From JAFAGX01 sp035624085 (GTDB lineage: Bacteria > Acidobacteriota > Terriglobia > Terriglobales > Acidobacteriaceae): a stretch of 9,651 nt of DNA. The notes under the pieces were generated by a model. The model worked only from the letters and a program-made list of their open reading frames with translations. It was not told the DNA's origin and made no database searches. The translations under genes and the position numbers were made by a program. The DNA lies in NCBI GenBank assembly GCA_035624085.1, contig DASPSE010000402.1, positions 1 through 9,651 on the forward strand. Reading direction: 5' to 3'. Shown in pieces: positions 1 to 6,388 of the stretch. The stretch's first letter is position 1. Every line of letters begins with the position of its first letter.

Positions 1-1
1 T

Positions 2-1327
2 GAAGGTTTCTGGCATGCTTCCGTTTTTCCGACCGCTAAGGAACTCGATGCGGTCAGTGGCGATCATCCGGTCGCGCTCAGCCGCATCGACGGCCACTCC
101 ACCTGGGTGAACTCCAGGGCTCTGCTTCTCGCCAAGATTACTCGCGACACACCCGATCCTGATGGTGGGCTGATTCGCCGCGACGCTGCGCACGAGCCCA
201 CAGGGATGCTGGTTGATCATGCTCAGGAACTGATCCGGGCCGTCATACCGAAGGCTACTGGTGCCGATAAGGAACGTCGCATCCGCCTCGCTCTGCAGCA
301 GTTTTCCAAGTGGGGATTAACCAGCGTCCACGACGCCGGAATCGGCCTTGAGACTATCTCGATATATAAAGACTTGCTCAAGAACGGAGAACTTCCCGTC
401 CGCGTCTACGCGATGGCCACTGGCGAGGGAGCGATGACGCATTACCTCGCAAGCGGACCGGAACTGGATCTCGGCAACGGAATGCTTACCGTTCGCAGCT
501 TCAAACTTTTTCTCGATGGTGCGCTCGGATCGCGGGGAGCTGAGCTGACCGATCCGTACTCGGATGCGCCGCAGGAGCATGGGCTCGAACTAATGAAAGA
601 CGCGGATCTTGAACGCATCGTTCGCGAGGCGCGGCAAAAAGGATTTCAAGTTAACACACATGCGATCGGCGACCGTGCCGTTCGACGTGCGCTCGATGCC
701 TTCGAAAAGGGCGGTGTCACGCCGGATGATCGTTTCCGCATCGAGCATGCCTCCATTGTCACGAATGATGACTTGCCACGGTTTGCCCGTATGGGCGTGA
801 TCGCCTCGATTCAACCGGTCTTTGTTGGCGAGTACAGCCGGTGGGCCGAAGATCGCGTCGGGCCGTCACGCGTACATTGGGTGCTTCGCACGCAGGATTT
901 TCTTAAAGCGCGCGTTGCGCTCGCTGCAGGAACAGATTATCCGGATTCGGACTCGGGAGCGCCCATCGCCACGCTGCACTGCCTGGTCACACGTCAAAGC
1001 GCCGAAGGCAAGCCCGAGGCCGGCTGGTATAACGACCAGCGTGTCGATGTTGACCAGGCGCTTCGCATGATGACGGCGGGACCCGCGTTCGCGGCTTTTC
1101 AGGAAAAGGATCTCGGAAGCTTGACTGTCGGCCGTTATGCTGATTTCACCGTCCTGTCCGCGAACCCGTATCAGATGCCGGTCAATGATTTGAGAAAACT
1201 CACCACACGCATGACGGTTGTGGCAGGACGAGTGACCTTCGATGCAACGGAAAATCGGGCTTATAGAAATCATACCCCGCTACGGCGCATTGAAAGGCGC
1301 CTGTTTACCGCATCTAGCGGTCTGTAG
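2..1327 (+). CDS. Amidohydrolase family 3 (YtcJ-like) metal-dependent hydrolase, 5' truncated
   Basis: This is the C-terminal 441 residues of an enzyme of the amidohydrolase superfamily, Amidohydrolase_3 branch, which hydrolyses C-N bonds in amides or cyclic imides using a metal centre in a TIM barrel. The frame is open from base 2, upstream of an internal GTG at 107, and those extra codons encode recognisable family sequence (PVALSRIDGHSTWVNSRAL), so the true start lies outside the window. Expected active-site residues are present: the Lys of FKLFLDGALGS (503-505), the His of NTHAIGDR (659-661), the His of RIEHAS (746-748) and the Asp of GTDYP (935-937). The C-terminal GRYADFTVLSANP motif is the usual return strand of the composite beta domain. 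Family members are about 540-600 residues, so roughly 100-150 residues are missing. No signal peptide can be judged. The substrate is unknown. The next gene is convergent. Confidence 0.93.
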   Translation, partial: EGFWHASVFPTAKELDAVSGDHPVALSRIDGHSTWVNSRALLLAKITRDTPDPDGGLIRRDAAHEPTGMLVDHAQELIRAVIPKATGADKERRIRLALQQFSKWGLTSVHDAGIGLETISIYKDLLKNGELPVRVYAMATGEGAMTHYLASGPELDLGNGMLTVRSFKLFLDGALGSRGAELTDPYSDAPQEHGLELMKDADLERIVREARQKGFQVNTHAIGDRAVRRALDAFEKGGVTPDDRFRIEHASIVTNDDLPRFARMGVIASIQPVFVGEYSRWAEDRVGPSRVHWVLRTQDFLKARVALAAGTDYPDSDSGAPIATLHCLVTRQSAEGKPEAGWYNDQRVDVDQALRMMTAGPAFAAFQEKDLGSLTVGRYADFTVLSANPYQMPVNDLRKLTTRMTVVAGRVTFDATENRAYRNHTPLRRIERRLFTASSGL

Positions 1328-1457
1328 TGATGTCTGGAAGTGGGGCTGCAGCATCAGCGAAGCCGCGATGGAAATCCTTACCGAGAAGCGCAGCAATTGA
1401 TTTGAAGGTAGGAGAAGTCGGTGCAACCGGGGATTCCTCCGAGTCGCAGCCATGCTT
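1328..1457. other. Convergent intergenic gap without a clear terminator
   Basis: The amidohydrolase gene (plus) and the histidine kinase gene (minus) end tail to tail here, separated by 130 bases. I looked for a GC-rich hairpin followed by a T run on either strand and found none. A short GCTGCAGC palindrome is present but has no T tract. Termination may be Rho-dependent or lie within the gene ends. Confidence 0.5.
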
Positions 1458-3560
1458 CTAATGAAATCCCTCTTTTGCCGACGAGGGGTGGTCGAGGACT
1501 TCTCGAAGTTTGCTCGCTAGGAGATTCAGCGCAAATGGCTTTTGCAGAATCACTGCCTGCTGGTCGGCAAACTTGTCATCCACAGCCGTGTCCAGATAGC
1601 CGGAAGTGAACAACACTTTTGTGCGAGGCCGCAGCCGCGTGAGCTGCTCCGCCAACTCCCGGCCGCCAAGTTCAGGCATCACCACATCCGTAATTAGAAT
1701 GTGGATCAATCCCTTGTAGCGGTGAGCAATTTCCAAGGCCTCGCGGCCGTTCTGGGCTTGCAAAACGGTGTAGCCGTCCTGCTGGAGGTAGTTGCTCACC
1801 ATGTCGCGAATCTGGTCTTCATCTTCCACCACTAGAACTGTTTCTGTGCCTTTGGCCCGCGCCAATGCAACAGCTCCTTCCTTCTTGGTCGTCGGCCGTT
1901 CGTGGGCTTCGGGAAGGAAAACGCTGAAGGTGGTACCGTATCCAAGTTTGCTATAGAAGGAAACCCCTCCGCCGCTTTGCTTCACAACGCCGTAAACGCT
2001 GGCCAGACCCAACCCTGTTCCTTTGCCCAGTTCCTTGGTGCTGAAGAAAGGCTCGAAAATGTGACGCTGTGTTTCCGCATCCATGCCGGTTCCGGTGTCG
2101 CTGACTTCCAAAACCGCATATTTCCCCGGTCGGACCGGGACCTGGTCGGCAGACTGGTCAATTTCCACGTTCCGGGTTTCGATCGTCAGCGTTCCGCCGT
2201 GCGGCATTGCGTCCCGCGCATTGAGAGCAAGGTTCAGAATCACCTGCTCCATCTGTCCCTGATCGACTTTGACATGCCAGAGCGAAGAAGCTGTGTTGAG
2301 ATCGATCCGGATGGTTTCCCCGATCAAACGATGCAACATTTTGCCCACGTCTCGGACGACGGTGTTCAGGTCGAGAATCTTGGGCTGCAAAACCTGCTTG
2401 CGGCTGAAAGCCAGCAACTGGCGGGTCAGGCCCGCCCCTCGGTTAACAGCTTCTTTGATCTCAATTGCGTCTTTATGTGCGGCATGGGGGGGCGTGAGAT
2501 GGCTCAGAATGCGCTCGTTATGACCCTGGATGATCATCAGCAGATTATTGAAGTCGTGAGCCACGCCACCTGCCAATTGACCCACGGCCTCCATCTTGTG
2601 CGCCTGCCGCAGCTGGTCCTCCAGGTGTCTGTACGGGGTGATATCGTACAGGACTCCCTGCATGACCGGCTTTTGACTGTCGGTGCTCTTCAAATACACG
2701 GCGTCATCGCGGAACCACAGGGCACGGCCGTCGCGGGACAGCATGCGGTATTCCGCGCGGTACATCCCACCCGCTTCCCAAAAACGCGTTTCCGCGGCCA
2801 AGGCGTGGTCACGATCCTCGGGATGAATATGGTTGACCCAATTGGCGGCATTTGACATCCACTCTTCCGGCGAGAAGCCGAGTATGGATTGGATTTGGGG
2901 GCTGACATAGTGCCACGCTCCCAGGGCTCCTACTTCGGCGATGTAAGTGATCGCCGGGAGCTGCTCTACCAAAATGCGATAGCGGTTTTCGACCGCTTGG
3001 AGCTCATCCTCTGCGTGCTCGCGCTCGATGGCGATGCCCGCCAGGTGCGTGGCACACTCAACCATGTGCAAATGATCAGCTTCAGGCCCCCGCGGTTCGC
3101 GATAATAAACCGCAAAGGTTCCGAGCACTTTTCCGGCTCGGGACAAGATCGGAGTTGACCAGCACGCTCTTAACCCATGGGGTACCGCGAGGTGGCAGGT
3201 CTCCTTCCACAGCGGGTCGCTAGCGATATCAGTGACGATAACCGGCTCACCCCGGTACGCCGCCGTTCCGCAGCTCCCTGCCGCCGGCCCAATCTTTATC
3301 CCGTCAACGCACCGGTTGTATTCGCCCGGCAGGCTGGGCGCCGCACCCGACCGCAGAGTAACCCCGTCGGCATCGAGAAGAAGCACAGAGCAAAGCAGCT
3401 CTGGGTATTCCTTTTCGATCAACCTGCACAGAGATTGCAATATCTCCTCGAGCGAAGCTTGCGTGGAGATCATTTTGAGGATGGCCTTGTAGAGCTGGGA
3501 CAGAACGCCTGCAAGGCTTCGTTTCTCGCCGATAGTTGCTTTTTCTGCTCCCGTGATCAT
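1458..3560 (-). CDS. Hybrid sensor histidine kinase (GAF-PAS-HisKA-HATPase-REC)
   Basis: The 700-residue protein is a complete two-component hybrid kinase, predicted cytoplasmic because no membrane segment or signal peptide is visible. Domains in order: GAF about residues 35-180, PAS about 190-310 (YVSPQIQSILGFSPEEW), HisKA with the phospho-acceptor His335 in GGVAHDFNNLL, HATPase about 430-550 with the N box (Asn447 in NARDAM), the G1 box DTGTGM (Asp488) and the G2 box GKGTGLGLA (512-520), and a C-terminal receiver about 573-690. The receiver keeps its acidic pair near 580-582, phospho-acceptor Asp625 in ILITDVVMP, Thr652 and Lys674. It should sense a signal through GAF and/or PAS, autophosphorylate on His335 and pass phosphate to its own receiver or to a separate partner. 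No response regulator with an output domain is encoded in the window. ATG at 3560 is the first reasonable start. No strong Shine-Dalgarno precedes it, only GGAAG about 13 bases away, and a CCGCAA tandem repeat abuts the ATG. The ligand is unknown. Confidence 0.95.
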   Translation of the reverse strand: MITGAEKATIGEKRSLAGVLSQLYKAILKMISTQASLEEILQSLCRLIEKEYPELLCSVLLLDADGVTLRSGAAPSLPGEYNRCVDGIKIGPAAGSCGTAAYRGEPVIVTDIASDPLWKETCHLAVPHGLRACWSTPILSRAGKVLGTFAVYYREPRGPEADHLHMVECATHLAGIAIEREHAEDELQAVENRYRILVEQLPAITYIAEVGALGAWHYVSPQIQSILGFSPEEWMSNAANWVNHIHPEDRDHALAAETRFWEAGGMYRAEYRMLSRDGRALWFRDDAVYLKSTDSQKPVMQGVLYDITPYRHLEDQLRQAHKMEAVGQLAGGVAHDFNNLLMIIQGHNERILSHLTPPHAAHKDAIEIKEAVNRGAGLTRQLLAFSRKQVLQPKILDLNTVVRDVGKMLHRLIGETIRIDLNTASSLWHVKVDQGQMEQVILNLALNARDAMPHGGTLTIETRNVEIDQSADQVPVRPGKYAVLEVSDTGTGMDAETQRHIFEPFFSTKELGKGTGLGLASVYGVVKQSGGGVSFYSKLGYGTTFSVFLPEAHERPTTKKEGAVALARAKGTETVLVVEDEDQIRDMVSNYLQQDGYTVLQAQNGREALEIAHRYKGLIHILITDVVMPELGGRELAEQLTRLRPRTKVLFTSGYLDTAVDDKFADQQAVILQKPFALNLLASKLREVLDHPSSAKEGFH

Positions 3561-3740
3561 GTTGCGGTTGCGGTCTTCCGACTTTGGGAACCCGCCGTTC
3601 CTTCTTCTGTCTAATGGTCGCCGGCCTCGCGGGAAAAGCTGGAAGCTGACAATACTCCCGGGCGCAAGCTACGCCTGATTATTCACGACCGGCGCGTTAC
3701 CCGCACATTACCGGAGTAATAAGGATTTGCTTGTGAGAAG
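3561..3740. other. Gap between tetR and hybrid kinase genes
   Basis: These 180 bases separate two genes in the same orientation. They contain a small perfect inverted repeat, ATTAC-cgga-GTAAT at 3707-3720, just after the TetR stop, and a weaker GGCG...CGCC dyad at 3661-3675. Neither is followed by a T run, so I do not call a terminator. No promoter with good boxes on the minus strand could be picked out, so co-transcription of the two genes is possible but unproven. Confidence 0.4.
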
Positions 3741-4328
3741 CTATGCGAACGCGCCCCGAAAGAAGATTTCCGTATACTGTTGCGCGATTTGTTCGGCGTT
3801 GAGCGCGCCTTCCGGCTTATACCACTGGTAAATCCAATTGATCATTCCCAACAAGGCGAATGTAGCCGCACGCGCACTCACTGCCCGAGTGGTCCGCCGC
3901 GCCTGCTGGACCTCAGCGACGAGCGTTTCCACAAAGTGAATGTATTGTTTTTTCCGCACGTTAATCTGTTTGCGCAGCGACGGTGGCAACGGGTGGTTCT
4001 CATGCAGCAATACCGTGATTTCGCGGTCACGCCCGCTCATCACCAGATCAACGTGCAACCGAATCAGCACCCGCAGACGCTGCTCCGGGTCTGCAATACC
4101 GCGCACCGGGTCGACCACCTTCTCTTGCGTCATCTCCAAAGCGTGGATCATGAGATCAAACAAAATCTCGTCTTTGCTCTGAAAATGATGATAAAGCCCG
4201 CCCTTGCTGAGCTTGAGAGCGGCAGCGACGTCGTTCATCGAAGTCGCATCGTAACCTCGCTGATGAAACAGCCGGGCCGCAGCCCGCAGCATTTCATAAC
4301 GAGACTCAAGCACGGTGTCACGACTCAT
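3741..4328 (-). CDS. TetR/AcrR family transcriptional regulator
   Basis: This is a DNA-binding repressor of the TetR family, 195 residues from the ATG at 4328, which is normal for the family. The N-terminal helix-turn-helix is clear: a first helix with EMLRAAARLFHQRGYDATSM, then NDVAAALKLSKGGLYHHF as the recognition region, followed by the conserved SKDEIL. The all-alpha C-terminal part ends with FALLGMINWIYQWYKPEGAL and a terminal YTEIFFRG. From memory this resembles the C-terminal domain of KstR2/FadR-type TetR proteins, which respond to acyl-CoA or lipid-derived ligands. The ligand assignment is inference only. A GTG at 4346 would add six residues (MYIVCA), but neither start has a good ribosome binding site and the ATG gives the more typical N-terminus. 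The region immediately upstream contains repeats that could be its own operator. The hybrid kinase follows 180 bases downstream on the same strand. Confidence 0.93.
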   Translation of the reverse strand: MSRDTVLESRYEMLRAAARLFHQRGYDATSMNDVAAALKLSKGGLYHHFQSKDEILFDLMIHALEMTQEKVVDPVRGIADPEQRLRVLIRLHVDLVMSGRDREITVLLHENHPLPPSLRKQINVRKKQYIHFVETLVAEVQQARRTTRAVSARAATFALLGMINWIYQWYKPEGALNAEQIAQQYTEIFFRGAFA

Positions 4329-4364
4329 CGCGCAGACAATATACACCGGAGAAGCACAACACCT

Positions 4365-4418
4365 AGAATCGTGAATCTTACGCCGTTACATCTTATGTTA
4401 CAGAATTGTGAATAACGG
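4365..4418. promoter_or_regulatory. Operator-like repeats upstream of tetR
   Basis: Just upstream of the TetR start there is a direct repeat, AGAATCGTGAAT (4365-4376) and AGAATTGTGAAT (4402-4413), identical at 11 of 12 positions. Between the copies lies a near-palindrome, GTTACAT-ctt-ATGTTAC (4385-4401), with one mismatched pair. An outer CCGTTA (4383-4388) and TAACGG (4413-4418) pair brackets it. TetR repressors commonly bind a dyad next to their own gene, so an autoregulatory operator is a reasonable inference. The exact bound element cannot be decided from sequence alone. Confidence 0.4.
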
Positions 4419-4531
4419 TGTGGAAAACTAGGACAATTCGCTTACGACGTTCCGCAAGCTACCGTTCTTCAATAGCTTCTACCCTGCACGCATGTACGGC
4501 CTGTCGCCGGTCATTGCACTGAAAAAGGGCG

Positions 4532-4560
4532 TTGACATTTTTTCGTCTAGTGTTTACCTT
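4532..4560 (+). promoter_or_regulatory. Possible sigma70-type promoter
   Basis: A perfect consensus -35 box TTGACA lies at 4532-4537. A 17-base spacer leads to TACCTT at 4555-4560, which matches the -10 consensus at only three of six positions, including the important first two and the last. If active it would drive plus-strand transcription into 4567 onward, where there is no convincing gene but several hairpins. The weak -10 keeps confidence low. Confidence 0.3.
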
Positions 4561-4565
4561 GACTT

Positions 4566-4800
4566 CCGTCGACGGCTGAAAGGGTTGGCTCAAATAAAAT
4601 TAGTCAATCCGAAGTAGGCTGGGTGATTGGCTCGGCAGGGCAACCTGTGGAGCATCCGGACCCGAAAAAACCGACGAATCTGCGAGGAGGAGTTGGGGTT
4701 CGGAACCGCGAAAGCGGTGTTCACATCGAAGGCTGTGACGGTACGTGCATCCACGCTGTTGGTTCCCTCGCAGGAACTGGCGGCTAGAGCATAACCAATG
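4566..4800 (+). ncRNA. Candidate structured RNA, family unknown
   Basis: No gene is convincing here, but several helices fit an RNA transcribed on the plus strand. The strongest is a 12-base-pair stem, GCTGTTGGTTCC (4755-4766) with GGAACTGGCGGC (4773-4784), six-base loop. It contains four G-U pairs, which pair in plus-strand RNA but become A-C mismatches in the opposite transcript. A second stem, 4702-4722, has a GAAA tetraloop (4710-4713) and one bulged G. Smaller elements are the palindrome CCGTCGACGG (4566-4575) and CGTG-catc-CACG (4744-4755, overlapping the long stem by one base). A consensus -35 box lies just upstream, and a pyrimidine-rich stretch (about 4806-4822) follows. I recognise no known RNA family. 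A 65-codon frame also runs through this segment to a TAG at 4785, without a good start or ribosome binding site. Confidence 0.25.
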
Positions 4801-4921
4801 TCACAGCCTTTTCCTTTTCTTATTAAGTTCCACTCGGCAAGCCTTGCACCTTTTAAGATTTCCTTCGTTGGTCAAGCTAACCCAAATTCAAGCCATTTCG
4901 AAATCCCCTACCGCTCGCGGC

Positions 4922-4970
4922 GTCTCTCTGTGCCCTCTGTGTCCCCTGTGGTTGAGCGCGATAGCCACGG
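4922..4970. repeat. Degenerate nine-base-period intergenic repeat with adjoining hairpin
   Basis: Three tandem nine-base units centred on CTCTGTG can be read from 4924 to 4950 (CTCTGTGCC, CTCTGTGTC, CCCTGTGGT). The last unit forms an 8-base-pair stem, CTGTGGTT (4946-4953) with AGCCACGG (4963-4970), nine-base loop, two G-U pairs on the plus strand. Translated on the minus strand it gives NHRGHRGHRE. I remember that motif as a recurrent spurious peptide in hypothetical proteins of many soil-bacterial genomes, produced by exactly this kind of intergenic repeat. That memory was not checked against a database. Confidence 0.5.
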
Positions 4971-5308
4971 AGAGCCTAGAGTAGCTGCGATTCGGGGGAT
5001 TTTGAGCGTAATGATTCATAACAATGTCGGGATTAAACAGCACTTGGGTTTTCTCTACCCAGAAAACCGATCCATACGCCAGTCCAACAAGGACTTTCAC
5101 TTCGGGTCCCGTTAGTCAGCGCATGTGAATCTGAGGAAAGCGCGACTTTCCGATCCTCCCTGACATGACCAAAGTAACAGCGCGGATGTGCCATTCCACT
5201 GAGCGGTCTCCGTTGGTACCGTTAGTGTGCAGTTCCGTAGCGCAAACGTCTTTTCCCTTCCCGGCGCTACCCGGCTGATTCCCCGTTGTCGTGAGAGAAG
5301 ACCAAGCG

Positions 5309-5325
5309 GCTGTCGAGGAGACAGC
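5309..5325 (+). promoter_or_regulatory. Leader hairpin upstream of the lipoprotein gene
   Basis: A perfect six-base-pair stem, GCTGTC (5309-5314) with GACAGC (5320-5325) and loop GAGGA, sits 15 bases upstream of the Shine-Dalgarno of the lipoprotein gene. The loop contains a GAGGA sequence resembling a ribosome binding site. It could affect transcript stability or ribosome loading, but nothing in the sequence proves a function. Confidence 0.25.
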
Positions 5326-5340
5326 AATCGGTTATTTGTT

Positions 5341-5345
5341 GGAGG
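5341..5345 (+). promoter_or_regulatory. Strong Shine-Dalgarno of the lipoprotein gene
   Basis: GGAGG is followed by nine bases and then the ATG at 5355. It is the clearest ribosome binding site in the window and fixes the start of the lipoprotein gene. Confidence 0.75.
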
Positions 5346-5354
5346 CAAAACCAG

Positions 5355-6005
5355 ATGCATGTGAGCCGTATTTATCCCATTTTCTTCGTCGCAGTGATGG
5401 CGATTATGGCCGCCGGCTGTGGTGCACCCACTACCGCGCTGCCCGATCCAGTATCCAACACCGCTGCGAACTCAGTGACTATGACCTACGAAGGCCATGA
5501 GGGTATAGGTCCTGGTGGCTACCCTTACTACGTTTCCATCAACGGCAGTTCCGACTACACCCCTCTGATGTGCGACAGTTTTGACAACAGCGTCGCCCTG
5601 GGGGAAACCTGGAAAGCTACGGTGAACCCGTTTCTGACGGGCACCGGCTTGTTTGGTCCTACTACGTCACTCGACTACCGTGCCGCTGGCCTGATTTTCA
5701 AGGACATGCTTGCGGGAGCGCTGACCTCAGAGCAGGCGCAATGGGCTGTCTGGGGACTGTTTTCGAGCGACGCTCGCAGCCGAGCCTACTTCAGCTCGAT
5801 CGATGCCAGCGCGATCGAGTCCACCTACCTGAGCCTGGCCGCGACCGAATCCAACAGCTCTTATGAAGGTCTGTTTCTCTACACCCCGATTGCAGGGACG
5901 CAATCCTCGGGCAGGAGGCCGCAGGAGTTCATGAGTTATAGCACAGGAGAAGGAAGTTTAGAACTGACTAAGCCAGTCTTTCAAAAACCCGTGCCGATTC
6001 TCTGA
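5355..6005 (+). CDS. Predicted exported lipoprotein with PEP-CTERM-type passenger domain
   Basis: The 216-residue product starts with a short basic N-terminus and a hydrophobic stretch (residues 6-19) ending in AAGC, a plausible lipobox with Cys22 as the lipidated residue. The residue after it is Gly, so outer-membrane sorting would be expected under the usual Lol rule. The mature part carries PLMCDSFDN (70-78), WKA near 86-88, DYRAAGLIF (107-115), QAQWAVWGLFS (127-137) and a late RRPQEF (187-192). From memory these positions match the conserved core of small exported acidobacterial proteins that often end in a PEP-CTERM sorting tail: a C-D-x-F motif, a Trp-rich helix and a QEF motif. Here no C-terminal membrane anchor or PEP motif is present, and anchoring seems to have moved to the N-terminal lipid. 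Function is unknown and a surface structural role is only a guess. The gene appears monocistronic. Confidence 0.85.
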   Translation: MHVSRIYPIFFVAVMAIMAAGCGAPTTALPDPVSNTAANSVTMTYEGHEGIGPGGYPYYVSINGSSDYTPLMCDSFDNSVALGETWKATVNPFLTGTGLFGPTTSLDYRAAGLIFKDMLAGALTSEQAQWAVWGLFSSDARSRAYFSSIDASAIESTYLSLAATESNSSYEGLFLYTPIAGTQSSGRRPQEFMSYSTGEGSLELTKPVFQKPVPIL

Positions 6006-6388
6006 CACTCTGGGTTTACACAATTTTGACTCTGTCTGCTCGCCCGTCAGTCATTACCCTCAAACGAGTAGCCCAGGCGCGCTTGGTAGTTTGCGCGTAT
6101 TCGCGCAGGCTCGCATGGTACAGGTTGTCGACTGCCGCATCGGGGAGCGCCTCGAGATCTTCGGTTTGTGTTGGCTATTGAGCTGATGAACTATTGATCG
6201 CCTGTCTGGCGCTGAAAAGGCTTCATTCGTAACTTGCTTTGGCGATGCTCTCAATCAGTGTTGCAATCACGTTAGCGCAAGTGTGCGCCGTTTATTCGTA
6301 CCAACAGCAACGGAAAACACCGTCTGCCTGACAATGGCGACTCCATCCGACATCATAGTGTGCACCGTCAATTCTTGGTTATCACAGG
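6006..6388. other. Intergenic region between convergent lipoprotein and ATP-grasp-like genes
   Basis: This 383-base stretch holds a probable gene remnant on the minus strand (6016-6174). A short plus-strand hairpin, GCGCA-AGTG-TGCGC (6275-6288), is followed by CGTTTATT, which could be a weak terminator, though it lies 270 bases after the lipoprotein stop. The rest shows nothing I can name. A 64-codon frame at 6060-6254 on the minus strand starts at TTG without a ribosome binding site, has poor coding character and overlaps the better-looking remnant frame. Confidence 0.45.
6016..6174 (-). pseudogene. Probable 3' remnant of a protein-coding gene
   Basis: Reading the minus strand from just after an in-frame TAG (6175-6177) to TAA (6016-6018) gives 52 codons with no plausible start near the beginning. 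The first in-frame ATG is only 13 codons before the end. Codon usage looks genuinely coding in the first two thirds (GAG GCG CTC CCC GAT GCG GCA GTC GAC AAC CTG TAC), mostly G or C in third positions. The peptide is helix-like, for example LEALPDAAVDNLYHASLRE followed by YAQTTKRAWATRL. Nothing coding-like joins it upstream in any minus-strand frame, so the 5' part seems lost. I do not recognise the family. Confidence 0.35.

Larger units (their letters stand above)
4347..5354. other. Long intergenic region between tetR and the lipoprotein gene
   Basis: About 1 kb lies between the two divergent genes. I find no frame with a credible start, ribosome binding site and protein-like composition. The left end holds the tetR operator-like repeats, then a possible promoter and candidate structured RNA, then a nine-base-period repeat near 4922-4970. 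Further small hairpins occur at 5047-5068 (GGTTTTC/GAAAACC), 5135-5151 (GGAAAG/CTTTCC) and 5309-5325 (GCTGTC/GACAGC). Short open frames at 4745-5115 and 5112-5360 look like chance products: low-complexity or basic composition, no homology I recognise, no ribosome binding site. Confidence 0.55.

Noticed and set aside
1902..2855. 317-codon open frame on the plus strand opposite the kinase gene
   Set aside because: It lies wholly antisense to well-conserved kinase domains, has no ribosome binding site or recognisable motif, and is expected from the codon bias of the opposite strand.
3780..4415. 211-codon plus-strand open frame opposite tetR
   Set aside because: It is a mirror of the TetR coding sequence with His/Arg-rich composition and no recognisable protein features.
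4600..4790. Group II intron or known riboswitch
   Set aside because: The GAAA-capped stem suggested it, but the conserved domain V sequence, intron ends and any reverse-transcriptase gene are absent, and no riboswitch core motif fits.
4888..5100. Short minus-strand frame containing NHRGHRGHRE
   Set aside because: The peptide comes from the intergenic tandem repeat. There is no ribosome binding site and no family I can recognise.
5112..5360. 82-codon minus-strand frame overlapping the lipoprotein start
   Set aside because: It overlaps the strong Shine-Dalgarno and leader of the lipoprotein gene and has no start signal or protein-like pattern.
6092..6107. TGCGCG-tatt-CGCGCA as a terminator
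   Set aside because: A perfect stem, but no T run follows on either strand and it falls inside the coding-like remnant, so it is probably a by-product of GC-rich codons.
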